A stretch of 64,000 bases of DNA, from positions 89,795 through 153,794 of the forward strand of contig NZ_JQFW01000010.1 in NCBI RefSeq assembly GCF_000753865.1, written 5' to 3'. Each line of letters begins with the position of its first letter. Positions within the stretch are counted from its first letter, which is position 1. The notes below the pieces were generated by a model that worked only from the letters and a program-made list of their open reading frames with translations, did no database searches and was not told where the DNA came from. Source of the DNA: Alteromonas sp. LOR. GTDB taxonomy: Bacteria; Pseudomonadota; Gammaproteobacteria; Enterobacterales; Alteromonadaceae. The position numbers and the translations under genes were made by a program. Below, piece after piece: positions 17,850-26,151 of this stretch.

Positions 17850-18917
17850 TTAATTGATTAAATTTTGATGTTTAACAGCGTTAAATCTTTTCAAGCAGTC
17901 ATTCTCGAAAGAAACTGAATAACCACGACGTATGGATTGGGGAGACTGGTTATAGAAATCGCTAGAAATGAACTGAGCCCCACTGGCAAATGCTGCATCT
18001 CTTTGCGCTCGCAAGCTTTGTGTAGTTGCCGATAAATCAGCATCAGCACGAGTTCTCACTAGAAAACCATCTTTGACGAGCGCTTGAATTTCTTGCTGAC
18101 TTTTAACTGGATCATTTCGAATGAATATTGCGGCAGCGTCGGAGTGTTCTGGGACAGAGAGAAACATGCTTTTATTTTGAAGCGTTGAATTCTGTTGAAG
18201 ATATATCTCTTTTTGAGCTTTATTAGCATCGAATAAAAACAAGAATTTACCTCGAAGTGCCTCAACACTTGGCCAGCCAGTCTCTGTTATTGCTGCCCTT
18301 AACGTATGATGGCGACCCCTAACGCGATCTGGCGTAACTAACTTGCTCCCGAATAAGTGCGCAATTTCGTTGTCTAAGTGTTGATAGTCTGAAACGGAAA
18401 AAGCGACAGGGGCCGCCTTACTAAGAAACGTTGGCTGCGACTCTTTCGCATTCACAAGAACAGTAATGGGGAAGTGATTAGGGTTAGCTTCTGACCACCT
18501 TAAAAGTTGTTTTGCGCAAAGCTGTAAGGTTAAACAATGCGTCATCACATCTACGTGTGGAATATGAAGAACCTTAAACCCAGGTTCTGCCAAAATTTGG
18601 CGTTCACTCTTTGAAAACCAATTACTATTGGCAAGTGTTTCTATTTCTGGCGTGTTGTATTGATGCCCATTTGGATCGTTAACCACATCAATTTCAATTT
18701 GACGAATTCCTAAATTCAACTGTTCTTGAAGCGAAGGATGAATATAAGAAATCTTCTTTAAAAGTTCCGGTGATACATCTTTTAAAAACTGCCTAGCCTC
18801 TGGTGGTAGCGCTTTTTTGTAGCTATTGTGAGAACCAATAATTTGATAATGATCCAGTGATTTCGCGTAAGAAAAGGCGCCAAAAACCAGAGTTAAAGAA
18901 AGTAAAAGATAACGCAT
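17850..18917 (-). CDS. Exported phosphatidylinositol-specific phospholipase C-like (Ca2+-dependent PI-PLC1 type) protein
   Basis: 355 residues with a signal peptide (about 1-18). The TIM-barrel active-site landmarks are visible: IIGSHNSYKKALP at about 26-38 carries the first catalytic histidine and asparagine, GIRQIEIDVVND supplies the acidic metal ligands, and LHIPHVDV holds the second histidine. This is the arrangement of calcium-dependent PI-PLC1-like bacterial enzymes, which cleave phosphatidylinositol or related phosphodiesters. It is the first gene of an operon with a TonB receptor, and a divergent exported metallophosphoesterase follows on the other side. Together they suggest outside-the-cell release of a phosphate- or inositol-bearing compound. 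Substrate specificity in this family is poorly known. Confidence 0.8.
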   Translation of the reverse strand: MRYLLLSLTLVFGAFSYAKSLDHYQIIGSHNSYKKALPPEARQFLKDVSPELLKKISYIHPSLQEQLNLGIRQIEIDVVNDPNGHQYNTPEIETLANSNWFSKSERQILAEPGFKVLHIPHVDVMTHCLTLQLCAKQLLRWSEANPNHFPITVLVNAKESQPTFLSKAAPVAFSVSDYQHLDNEIAHLFGSKLVTPDRVRGRHHTLRAAITETGWPSVEALRGKFLFLFDANKAQKEIYLQQNSTLQNKSMFLSVPEHSDAAAIFIRNDPVKSQQEIQALVKDGFLVRTRADADLSATTQSLRAQRDAAFASGAQFISSDFYNQSPQSIRRGYSVSFENDCLKRFNAVKHQNLIN

Positions 18918-18965
18918 GGGTATACATTCAAAGACTATTTTGAAGGGTAGAGCGGAGTTGTTTGA

Positions 18966-19065
18966 AAAAGGGGACAGGAAATTTTTGCTAAGGGATAAAC
19001 TTCATAAAAGTGTCATACAGCAAAACCTTTTTTACTAAATTTTTTGTGAACCACTGTCCCCACTT
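18966..19065. repeat. Imperfect inverted repeat with GGGGACAG ends, REP/MITE-like
   Basis: GGGGACAG at 18970-18977 is mirrored by CTGTCCCC at 19054-19061. AT-rich arms with further imperfect pairing (TTTTTGCTAAGG against CCTTTTTTACTAAA) lie between, in the 200-base gap between the divergent PI-PLC-like and metallophosphoesterase genes. GGGGACAG palindromes are common remnants of REP-associated elements in gammaproteobacteria. The assignment is tentative. Confidence 0.35.
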
Positions 19066-19116
19066 AGTGCTAAGTGCTGTTATTAGTATTAGTGACTTAC
19101 TGAACGGGGCTGCGTT

Positions 19117-20919
19117 TTGAGTAAAAATGGAAGAAGAACTAAAGAGATACGAGTATTTAACGTTAGCAAATTGAATGTACTGTCATGCGGGTTGCTAGTT
19201 ATATGTTACTTCTTTGCAGTTATTTCTATTAATGTCGCTGCCAAAAACGAATCTCAGCAGGTAAAAATCGCCTTCATAGCTGATATCCATCTTCATTCAC
19301 CTGAAGGCGCAGCGGCAACGCTTCCTAAAAGTGCCTTGCCAAAAGATCCTTCAAGCCACGCCCCAATATTACTGAGAAGTATGCGCTCTCAATTGAGTTC
19401 TACTCGTTTGTTCAATGAAAATATTATGGTGTTTAAAGAAGCGCTTGATGATGTAGTAGCAAGGAATATCAAGTTAGTAGCGTTACCAGGTGATTTCACT
19501 GACGACGGTCAGCCAGTAAATATTCTTGCATTAAAGGAAATACTAGACGAGTACCAGCAAAAGTATGGACTACGGTTCTTCGCTATCAACGGCAATCACG
19601 ATCCGGTCAGGCCTTTTACACGTCCTGGCGGCAAACGCGACTTTCTGAGCCGAGAAGGTGCAGAAATCAGTGTTATGAGCCCAGCACATCAAGATTGCGT
19701 GTCTGGAAAAAGTGATTTTTGCTCAGAACTACTTAAAGAGTGGGGGTATAAAGAGATTGCTCAGTCACTATCTGAACATGGTTTTTCACCTTCGCCTGCA
19801 GACAAGTTATTCGAAACACCATTTAATACGGTAGACTTAGCTAAGCGATATTGGACATGGTGTGATGGCGACGAATTTTGCGTAGATATGCCTGACATGA
19901 GCTATTTAGTAGAGCCTGTAGATGGTCTTTGGCTGTTGGCGATAGATGCAAACGTGTATAAGCCAACAGGTAGTTTGAGCAATAAACAATTTGATGGGTC
20001 GAGTAACGCAGGTTATGACGCACTAATTGAATATAAACCTCAGCTCGTAAAATGGATCCAACGAGTTGTCGAGCGTGCAAAAGAAAATAATAAAAAGTTG
20101 GTTAGCTTTAGTCATTTCCCCATGGCTGATTTCTCAGACAAACAAACGGATAAAATTACCAGTTTTCTAGGCGAAACTGCCATGCAGCTGACTCGCCAAC
20201 CCTCTAATAATACAACCAGAGTGTTAGAAGCGACTGGCTTAAAGTTACATCTTGGAGGTCACATGCACCTCTTCGATATTAGTCAGTCACCAGACGCTGA
20301 ATTTACGAATGTGCAAGTGCCTTCCTTAGCAGCTTATCAACCTGGATACACCATAGTAAAAATTGATAAGGATGGTGAAACTCTAATAGAGACCGTCATC
20401 GTTAGTGACGTTAAAAATTTCGCAAAATGGTTCCCTGTTTATGAAAACGAGTGGGAATACCTTCAGCGGAGTGGACAAGGGTTATGGGGAAAAGAAAACT
20501 TAGAAGCTAGTAGTTTTTTGGATTTTACTGATAATCATTTAAAACAAATTGTGACTAATAGATATCTAAAAGAGTGGCCACCAGAGTTAGTAGAGCTATT
20601 TTCATCTAATACAATTGGAAGCCTTGTCGAGATGACTCCATGCTTTTTCAACTATAAAGGAAAGCAAGAGTTTGAAGGGTTCAACGCTATGACTTTGATT
20701 TTTGATTTCTACAGGTCGAGAAATGCAGGGGGTTTAGCCGAATTAGATGTGAAGTATGATTTCTACAACGAGTTGGCTCATGCATTTGATGAAAATCGCT
20801 GCGAAGGAGGTTTGCCAGAGGATAAGTGGATTAGAGAACTTAAGCAGGCTTTATCCATGATTACTGGTAGCATTCTTGCGTCCCAGCAAGATCAAGCTGG
20901 CATTGAGTTGTCACTATGA
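19117..20919 (+). CDS. Exported calcineurin-like metallophosphoesterase
   Basis: 600 residues. The metal-site blocks of the calcineurin-like family are in order: FIADIHLH near residue 53, GDFTDDGQ near 126, NGNHDPV near 159, SFSHFPM near 330 and LGGHMHLFD near 384. An N-terminal hydrophobic helix (about 23-41) acts as a signal peptide or anchor. The start is TTG, chosen because no ATG precedes the hydrophobic helix and a CGGGG site lies a few bases upstream. The C-terminal 170 residues have no motif I recognise. It probably hydrolyses phosphomono- or diesters in the periplasm, and its place beside the PI-PLC-like gene suggests it acts on that enzyme's products. It stands divergent to that operon across a 200-base gap. 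Confidence 0.85.
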   Translation: MSKNGRRTKEIRVFNVSKLNVLSCGLLVICYFFAVISINVAAKNESQQVKIAFIADIHLHSPEGAAATLPKSALPKDPSSHAPILLRSMRSQLSSTRLFNENIMVFKEALDDVVARNIKLVALPGDFTDDGQPVNILALKEILDEYQQKYGLRFFAINGNHDPVRPFTRPGGKRDFLSREGAEISVMSPAHQDCVSGKSDFCSELLKEWGYKEIAQSLSEHGFSPSPADKLFETPFNTVDLAKRYWTWCDGDEFCVDMPDMSYLVEPVDGLWLLAIDANVYKPTGSLSNKQFDGSSNAGYDALIEYKPQLVKWIQRVVERAKENNKKLVSFSHFPMADFSDKQTDKITSFLGETAMQLTRQPSNNTTRVLEATGLKLHLGGHMHLFDISQSPDAEFTNVQVPSLAAYQPGYTIVKIDKDGETLIETVIVSDVKNFAKWFPVYENEWEYLQRSGQGLWGKENLEASSFLDFTDNHLKQIVTNRYLKEWPPELVELFSSNTIGSLVEMTPCFFNYKGKQEFEGFNAMTLIFDFYRSRNAGGLAELDVKYDFYNELAHAFDENRCEGGLPEDKWIRELKQALSMITGSILASQQDQAGIELSL

Positions 20920-21169
20920 TTCAAACGCTAATATTTGAAATTCCTCTGTAAAGGAGAAGTTCTCCTCTTAGTGCACTTGGCATATGTCGAGTACGGGCTA
21001 GTCGCATATTGGTTGCTTCTTCATTACGCCATGATAACTGCTAAAGTCTATAACGAGACGTGCTGACTTCTTTGTCGAGAGAACATTTGAACGCTCGTCA
21101 GAATTAAAAACTACAATCGAGATGTAGAAAAATCTCTACATCGTCAATCTATTACGAAGCATGATTGCT

Positions 21170-22888
21170 TTATATAATGCCGTTTTTTAGAAGTTTAGAT
21201 GCATAGTCTGCCGCTCGTGTGGTTATTGCCATATACGTTAACGATGGATTTTGTGTAGCGCTAGACGCCATACAGGCTCCGTCGGTAACAAATAGGTTAG
21301 GTATATCGTGAGCCTGCCCCCAGCCATTGAGGACCGATGATTCTGGGTTGTTTCCCATGCACGCGCCGCCCATTTCGTGAACCTGTTTACCCATTGGAAT
21401 ATGTTTGTTTTCTGGTGTCGCTTTTACCTTAATGTTGGTGCAGCCGCCGGCTTCTAGTATTTCATGAATGTCTTTAGCCGCTTGTTTTATCATTTTTCTT
21501 TCGTTGGCTTTTATCTCGGCATCGATATGGAGTAACGGCATGCCCCAATCGTCTTTTTTGACAGGGTGTAACGTGGCAACGTTTTCATAGTAGGGTAATA
21601 CCTCTCCATACATAAAGGCTCTAAAACGCCATGGACCAAGTTGACCAACACTCTGCTTAGCAATAATACCAATACCTTTTTCCTTCGCACTCGGCCGAGA
21701 AAACGTGCGATTTTGAGCAGTTGTTTGAAAACCAAACCCCCGGTCAAAGTTCGCACCTGCTTGTTTTTCATGTCGATAATTCGGAATGTAAGTAGCAATA
21801 GGGCGCCGCCCGAATGCAAATTTATCTTCGCTTACGGGCACATCAGCATCTGCGACTACGCCAGTGACGTGGCCAAGTATGTAGTGACCCAGCATTCCGC
21901 TGCTATTTGCAATACCATTTGGAAACGTTTTTGATTTAGAGTTCAACATTATTTGAACCGTGCCTAATGCCGATGCACACATGAAAACAACGCGGCTTTT
22001 GTACTGTCGCCTCTCTTTCGTATTGGCATCAATGACGGTAACGCCAGATACTTTCTTACTCTCGTCGTCGTAGTTAATGCGCTCTACAATTGAATCTGTA
22101 ATGACGGTTAAATTTCCCGTGTTATTAGCTGCAGGCAGTGTGGCAGACTGAGAGCTAAAGTAAGCACCAAAACTGCATCCTCTTCTACAGTATGAGCGAG
22201 CCAAGCACTTGCCCCTACCCAATGCAATTTGATCTTGAGAGGGTGAGGTGAGATTAGCGGCTCTTCCTATAATGAGATGTCTGTCGGTATACTTTTTGGC
22301 AATATTATTGGAAATGTATTTTTCAGCATAGCTCATTTCCCATGGCGTCTGAAACTCGCCGTCAGGTAGGGTCTTCAAATCATCTTTATTCGCTGAAACC
22401 CCTATAAATTTTTCAACATAGCTATACCACGGTGCTAAATCTTCATACCCGATCGGCCATTCAATACCATGGCCGTCTTTCGCATTGGCCTGAAAGTCCA
22501 TGGGACTCCATCGTAGTACCTGGCGTCCCCATGTAAGTGAACGTCCTCCTAATTGATATCCACGGGTCCACATGAAAGGTTTATCTTCAGGAAAACTGTA
22601 CGGGTGCTTCTTATCGTCAACAAAAAAATGCAGCGCGTCGGTTTTATATAAGTGCCCTTTTTTTCTAAGCGTAGCGTAGTGACCATCTTCAGCTAGCGAT
22701 TCATTTGGCATTCCTCGGTTTTGCAAATCCCAAGGTGCTTGAAAATCTTTGTACTCAGGCCCTCGGTGATCTACATTTCTTCCGCGCTCTACAACCAAAG
22801 TTTTAAACCCTCGTTCACAGAATTCTTTAGCCGCCCAGCCGCCTGTAATTCCTGAACCGACAACAATAACGTCATAGTCGTTGTTCAT
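21170..22888 (-). CDS. GMC-family FAD oxidoreductase (sugar/alcohol dehydrogenase large subunit)
   Basis: 572 residues. The FAD-binding loop VVGSGITGGWAAKE is at the N-terminus. The GMC signatures follow: QLGGRSLTWGRQVLRW, GRGKCLARSYCRRGCSF with its cysteines, and a C-terminal MGGACMGNNPESSVLNGWGQ and NPSLTYMAI. There is no signal peptide. The upstream gene overlaps by 4 bases and encodes a small subunit with a twin-arginine signal, as in membrane gluconate and sorbitol dehydrogenases where the small subunit carries the large one through Tat. The complex would oxidise a sugar or sugar acid in the periplasm. No cytochrome subunit is next to it, so the electron acceptor is unclear, and so is the substrate. 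Confidence 0.88.
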   Translation of the reverse strand: MNNDYDVIVVGSGITGGWAAKEFCERGFKTLVVERGRNVDHRGPEYKDFQAPWDLQNRGMPNESLAEDGHYATLRKKGHLYKTDALHFFVDDKKHPYSFPEDKPFMWTRGYQLGGRSLTWGRQVLRWSPMDFQANAKDGHGIEWPIGYEDLAPWYSYVEKFIGVSANKDDLKTLPDGEFQTPWEMSYAEKYISNNIAKKYTDRHLIIGRAANLTSPSQDQIALGRGKCLARSYCRRGCSFGAYFSSQSATLPAANNTGNLTVITDSIVERINYDDESKKVSGVTVIDANTKERRQYKSRVVFMCASALGTVQIMLNSKSKTFPNGIANSSGMLGHYILGHVTGVVADADVPVSEDKFAFGRRPIATYIPNYRHEKQAGANFDRGFGFQTTAQNRTFSRPSAKEKGIGIIAKQSVGQLGPWRFRAFMYGEVLPYYENVATLHPVKKDDWGMPLLHIDAEIKANERKMIKQAAKDIHEILEAGGCTNIKVKATPENKHIPMGKQVHEMGGACMGNNPESSVLNGWGQAHDIPNLFVTDGACMASSATQNPSLTYMAITTRAADYASKLLKNGII

Positions 22889-23445
22889 AAGTATTTTCTC
22901 TCGTAGATAACGTTCAACTCATCTTGAGTAAGGCTGCCCCGATAACCACCAGGGACAAGAAAGAAGTTAGGGTTAGCTGTTTCAGATGAGTAGTGAATAT
23001 GGAAAATGAGCGCTTTGAGTCGTTTATATGCAATAGCAAAGTCGCTTTTATCCTTGTCAAAAGCCCGCTCGTCGATAAGTTCTAGAAAGCTCTGCCTTTT
23101 TTCCCTACCGAGTAAAAAGTAGCTTGTATTAAATGTCGATTTTGCGCGTACCAAAAATTCGGATAAGAATTGATTGAATTGTTGCTGTGTTGAGGGTGCT
23201 GCCCAAGATATCATTAATTCATCAAGTACCTGTATGGCGTGAGTGTCCATACTGCCGGGGGTGTCGGTACGAGGTATCATTATATCCGCAATATCGTAAA
23301 GTAACGTGAACTGATCCGCTTCGAAAAAAGCCGCGTCCGATTTGAAGACAGTCAGGTTAAGTGACTTTTTTAGCTCTGATGGTAGAACGGATGCTGAAAC
23401 AACGTACAACATAGAACCTAAGAATATTCGTCTATTAATTTCCAC
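22885..23445 (-). CDS. Gluconate 2-dehydrogenase subunit 3 family protein, Tat-exported
   Basis: 186 residues beginning with NRRIFLGSMLYVVSASVLP, a twin-arginine-type signal, followed by the subunit 3 fold with LLYDIADIMIPRTDTPGSMD. The start is GTG, supported by a GAGG ribosome site and by placing the twin arginine near the N-terminus. The stop overlaps the start of the GMC gene as ATGA, so translation is coupled and the two subunits should be made together. The protein acts as export partner and structural subunit of the dehydrogenase. A candidate operator lies 64 bases upstream, linking this pair to the ulvan/rhamnose regulon rather than to the sigma/FecR pair behind it. Confidence 0.85.
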   Translation of the reverse strand: MEINRRIFLGSMLYVVSASVLPSELKKSLNLTVFKSDAAFFEADQFTLLYDIADIMIPRTDTPGSMDTHAIQVLDELMISWAAPSTQQQFNQFLSEFLVRAKSTFNTSYFLLGREKRQSFLELIDERAFDKDKSDFAIAYKRLKALIFHIHYSSETANPNFFLVPGGYRGSLTQDELNVIYERKYL

Positions 23446-23508
23446 GTAATCCTCTTCATGATATCGGCTAGTGAAATTTGATGTCGTTGATAGTACCTAG
23501 AAAAACCA

Positions 23509-23523
23509 GCCAAAATCAATCAT
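23509..23523 (-). promoter_or_regulatory. Candidate operator upstream of the GMC dehydrogenase operon
   Basis: The reverse strand reads ATGATTGATTTTGGC, sharing ATGATTGATTTTG with the first site before the DeoR gene. It lies 64 bases before the GTG start of the small subunit, in the 266-base gap to the FecR/LamG gene, which otherwise shows nothing I can name. Confidence 0.5.
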
Positions 23524-23711
23524 TATCAGTCAGATGAGTTAACATTATTTTGACATCCTTGTTTCAGACAGATATATGAAAGTCGTAGGATAGTTAAAAA
23601 GCCGTTAAAACAACGTCGTAAGAGTTTGGTGATAATCATATAAGTTTCTAGCTACAGGCTTTGCAAAGTGTCAGTGGGCATGTGCAGCACTTGAGTGGCT
23701 GTTAGCTGAGC

Positions 23712-25370
23712 TTATTTCTGTGGCTCGTTATGACCGGCGCGCTCAGGTAAGCCGGTGGTGTTGTTTAGCGTTAGTGTTTTATTAGGAGAAAGCTCGATAT
23801 AGCTTTTTAGAGGCAGCGCTTCTGCTGATGGCTGGTTGCCGAAATAGTTAAGGCCCATAACAACATTTTTGTAGTGAAGATTTATTACAAAGGGGGGAAG
23901 GGAAAAATCATAAAATGCTACCTCGTCTATGGTTCCCGCATAGGCCTCAGCAGCATGTCCCTGAGCATTGGGAGAATTCCCAATATTGGCTAATCCTGCG
24001 CCGCCACTCAATACTTTGGATCCAGGTGGATATTGAAAGCGTGCGCCTATTTTTCCATCGATATAGATGGCTTTGAGCCCGCTTTTAACGTCATAAGTAG
24101 CTACTACATGGTGAAAATTACCATCTTTTAACTGTCGAAGTGTAGGCCGTCCGTTTTTGCCATCTAAAGGGAGTTTTAGCTCATGGTAACCTTGACCTAA
24201 AATGTACAAACCAAAGCTAATAGATTCTGCATAGTTGCCAGCTGGCACTACTATTGATTTGTTGCGGTCATTTTGGAAACTAAGTAGCATTCTGTGATCT
24301 TTATCACTCTGATCTTTTCGAAAAATTTCATCAATTTCTCCATATCGTCCTTTGGTAGGGCCTTTTCCGTTATAAAGTGGCCTAATCAATGCCTCAATAG
24401 TAACGCCATCAATTACGGAGAAAGAGCCTGTCGCAGGCACACTGCCACCTCCGCTGCCCACGTTGATTCTTGCATCCTTACCGTTATCAAAGTAAAAAGC
24501 GCCTTTCCCGATAAGCCCATCAATGCGTTTAGCCCCATCACCCGCAACACCGACAGCTGTTCCTGCGAAGTCCATCACTCTGTCACCTGCATCATCAAAG
24601 TTCCAAAAGTGTCTTGGTCGCCATGCTTTAGGTATTATTTTAGCGTCGGTATCAGTTGAGACTGTGGCTGTATCGTCCACTATCTTGACGGTCAAGTAAC
24701 CCGAATCCATCTCAATATCAAAGACATCAGTTGAAATGGTGATATTCTTATTTGAATTGGAGGTAACGCTAATCTCTCCGCCCTTTAGCTTAACATCGGT
24801 AATATTGAACAGTTTGAAATGTGAATGTGAAGCAAATACTAAGCTATCACCTGAGCGTAACCTAAGTTCAACAGGGCCCTCGCTTTTATACATACCGGGA
24901 TAAACATAGTCGTTATAGACATTGCCATTGCCGTCGACCAATAGCCTTCCACTGACTAATTCTGCTACAAAATGTTCATCAGCGAGTGGATCTCCCTGTG
25001 TGTTTATGTATATCAATAATAAAGATAAGAAGGTAAAAAACACTGCAAAATAAAGCATGTGTTTTGATTTATTCTTTTTCTTTGGTGAAACTGTATCGCA
25101 AGGCGGAGGTTCGTGAAGCTGTTTAGACACATATGTGGGACGAACGACAACTTCATCAATGACGGTCTTGCGTCTTACTATCTCTAAATCCGGAATAGTG
25201 CTTGATTTTAAATGGACATGAAATTCGATGTAATCAAGGTAAAATTGTCGAGCTTGCTCGTCATTAGCTAACAGGATTTCGAGTTTTTTGAGCTGCATTT
25301 GAGTCACTGTGCCAGCACAGATTTCATCTGCAATGGTACGAACTTCACTAAACTCTTCAGAGCGATTCAA
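23712..25370 (-). CDS. FecR-like membrane protein with C-terminal LamG (concanavalin-like) domain
   Basis: 552 residues. The N-terminal 65 residues carry the sigma-binding segment usual in planctomycete and verrucomicrobial FecR proteins (LLANDEQARQFYLDYIEFHVHL). One transmembrane helix follows at about 105-125 (MLYFAVFFTFLSLLLIYI). A FecR-like beta domain spans about 130-235, and a LamG/jelly-roll domain about 255-500, starting HFWNFDDAGDRVMDFAG and including the GNFHHVVATYD and IYIDGK segments. The start is a TTG that overlaps the TGA stop of the sigma gene upstream, with GGAG 8 bases before it. I infer an anti-sigma or co-regulator whose LamG domain senses a carbohydrate in the periplasm. 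The layout is rare in gammaproteobacteria. Confidence 0.75.
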   Translation of the reverse strand: MNRSEEFSEVRTIADEICAGTVTQMQLKKLEILLANDEQARQFYLDYIEFHVHLKSSTIPDLEIVRRKTVIDEVVVRPTYVSKQLHEPPPCDTVSPKKKNKSKHMLYFAVFFTFLSLLLIYINTQGDPLADEHFVAELVSGRLLVDGNGNVYNDYVYPGMYKSEGPVELRLRSGDSLVFASHSHFKLFNITDVKLKGGEISVTSNSNKNITISTDVFDIEMDSGYLTVKIVDDTATVSTDTDAKIIPKAWRPRHFWNFDDAGDRVMDFAGTAVGVAGDGAKRIDGLIGKGAFYFDNGKDARINVGSGGGSVPATGSFSVIDGVTIEALIRPLYNGKGPTKGRYGEIDEIFRKDQSDKDHRMLLSFQNDRNKSIVVPAGNYAESISFGLYILGQGYHELKLPLDGKNGRPTLRQLKDGNFHHVVATYDVKSGLKAIYIDGKIGARFQYPPGSKVLSGGAGLANIGNSPNAQGHAAEAYAGTIDEVAFYDFSLPPFVINLHYKNVVMGLNYFGNQPSAEALPLKSYIELSPNKTLTLNNTTGLPERAGHNEPQK

Positions 25371-25927
25371 TTGTCGTACTCCGCTTTCTCTTTATCAACG
25401 CAGTCGAAGAGCGTGCGGCGAAGCAAGTGGATAGATTTGCGAATACCAAAAATCGAACGACCGGTCTTGTCTGCAAGTGCCTGGGCGCTCAAATTTTCTA
25501 TATAAAACCCGAAATAAAGTTGATATGCAGAATCAGAGAGATGGGAAACGCAATGTTGCAGTATACGCCACTTTTCGTCTGAATTTTCTTGATGGGAACT
25601 TGAAGATATAAGCTGCTCAAATAATTCATCACTCAAGCCTAAAACTAATTTCTTCTGTTGCCGACGGTAGGTTCTTACGCAATTAAACACGATGGTATTT
25701 GACCATTTTCTAAAGCTTGTTCCTTGCTCAAAGGTCTCAAATTCCTTCCACAGGATAACGCTTGTTTCCTGAAAAATATCATCGGCGGCGGCTTTGTCTA
25801 AGACAAATGCATAAATGTATGAGTACAGCCGCTGTTTTTCTGATTCAAACAACGTTGCAAAAGCGTCTGAAGCTTGTTTCAAAGAGCCATGGTTAGAATG
25901 GGGCGACGGCATGCTTTGAGACACCAT
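25367..25927 (-). CDS. ECF sigma factor, Rhodopirellula/Verrucomicrobium-type
   Basis: 186 residues with sigma region 2 at about 22-95 (YSYIYAFVLDKAAADDIFQETSVILW, then FRKWSNTIVFNCVRTYRRQQ) and region 4 at about 118-175 (YQLYFGFYIENLSAQALADKTGRSIFGIRKSIHLLRRTL). The region 2 and region 4 wording resembles the sigma-70 subgroup known from planctomycetes and Verrucomicrobia (TIGR02989) rather than FecI. Its stop codon overlaps the start of the FecR/LamG gene, so the two are coupled and should work as a pair. It is transcribed away from the GH78 gene at 26 kb, with a 224-base shared upstream region. Its targets are unknown; the flanking CAZyme genes are obvious candidates. Confidence 0.8.
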   Translation of the reverse strand: MVSQSMPSPHSNHGSLKQASDAFATLFESEKQRLYSYIYAFVLDKAAADDIFQETSVILWKEFETFEQGTSFRKWSNTIVFNCVRTYRRQQKKLVLGLSDELFEQLISSSSHQENSDEKWRILQHCVSHLSDSAYQLYFGFYIENLSAQALADKTGRSIFGIRKSIHLLRRTLFDCVDKEKAEYDN

Positions 25928-26151
25928 ATCCTCTCTTTTCCGCTTCGATAAGACATTTCATAGCGTTAGTTCAAACTACCCCAACAGCACTAGCATCAAG
26001 TGGAGCGTAAATAGTTAGCGCAATGACATTTTACGTAAAGTTAACATTTAAGACTTTGTTTGACTATATTTGATTGAATTTAAAATTTAAGGGTATCAAT
26101 AATCAAATTAGGTGCCTTTTCTAATTATATAACTTCTGATTTGGGTCAATA

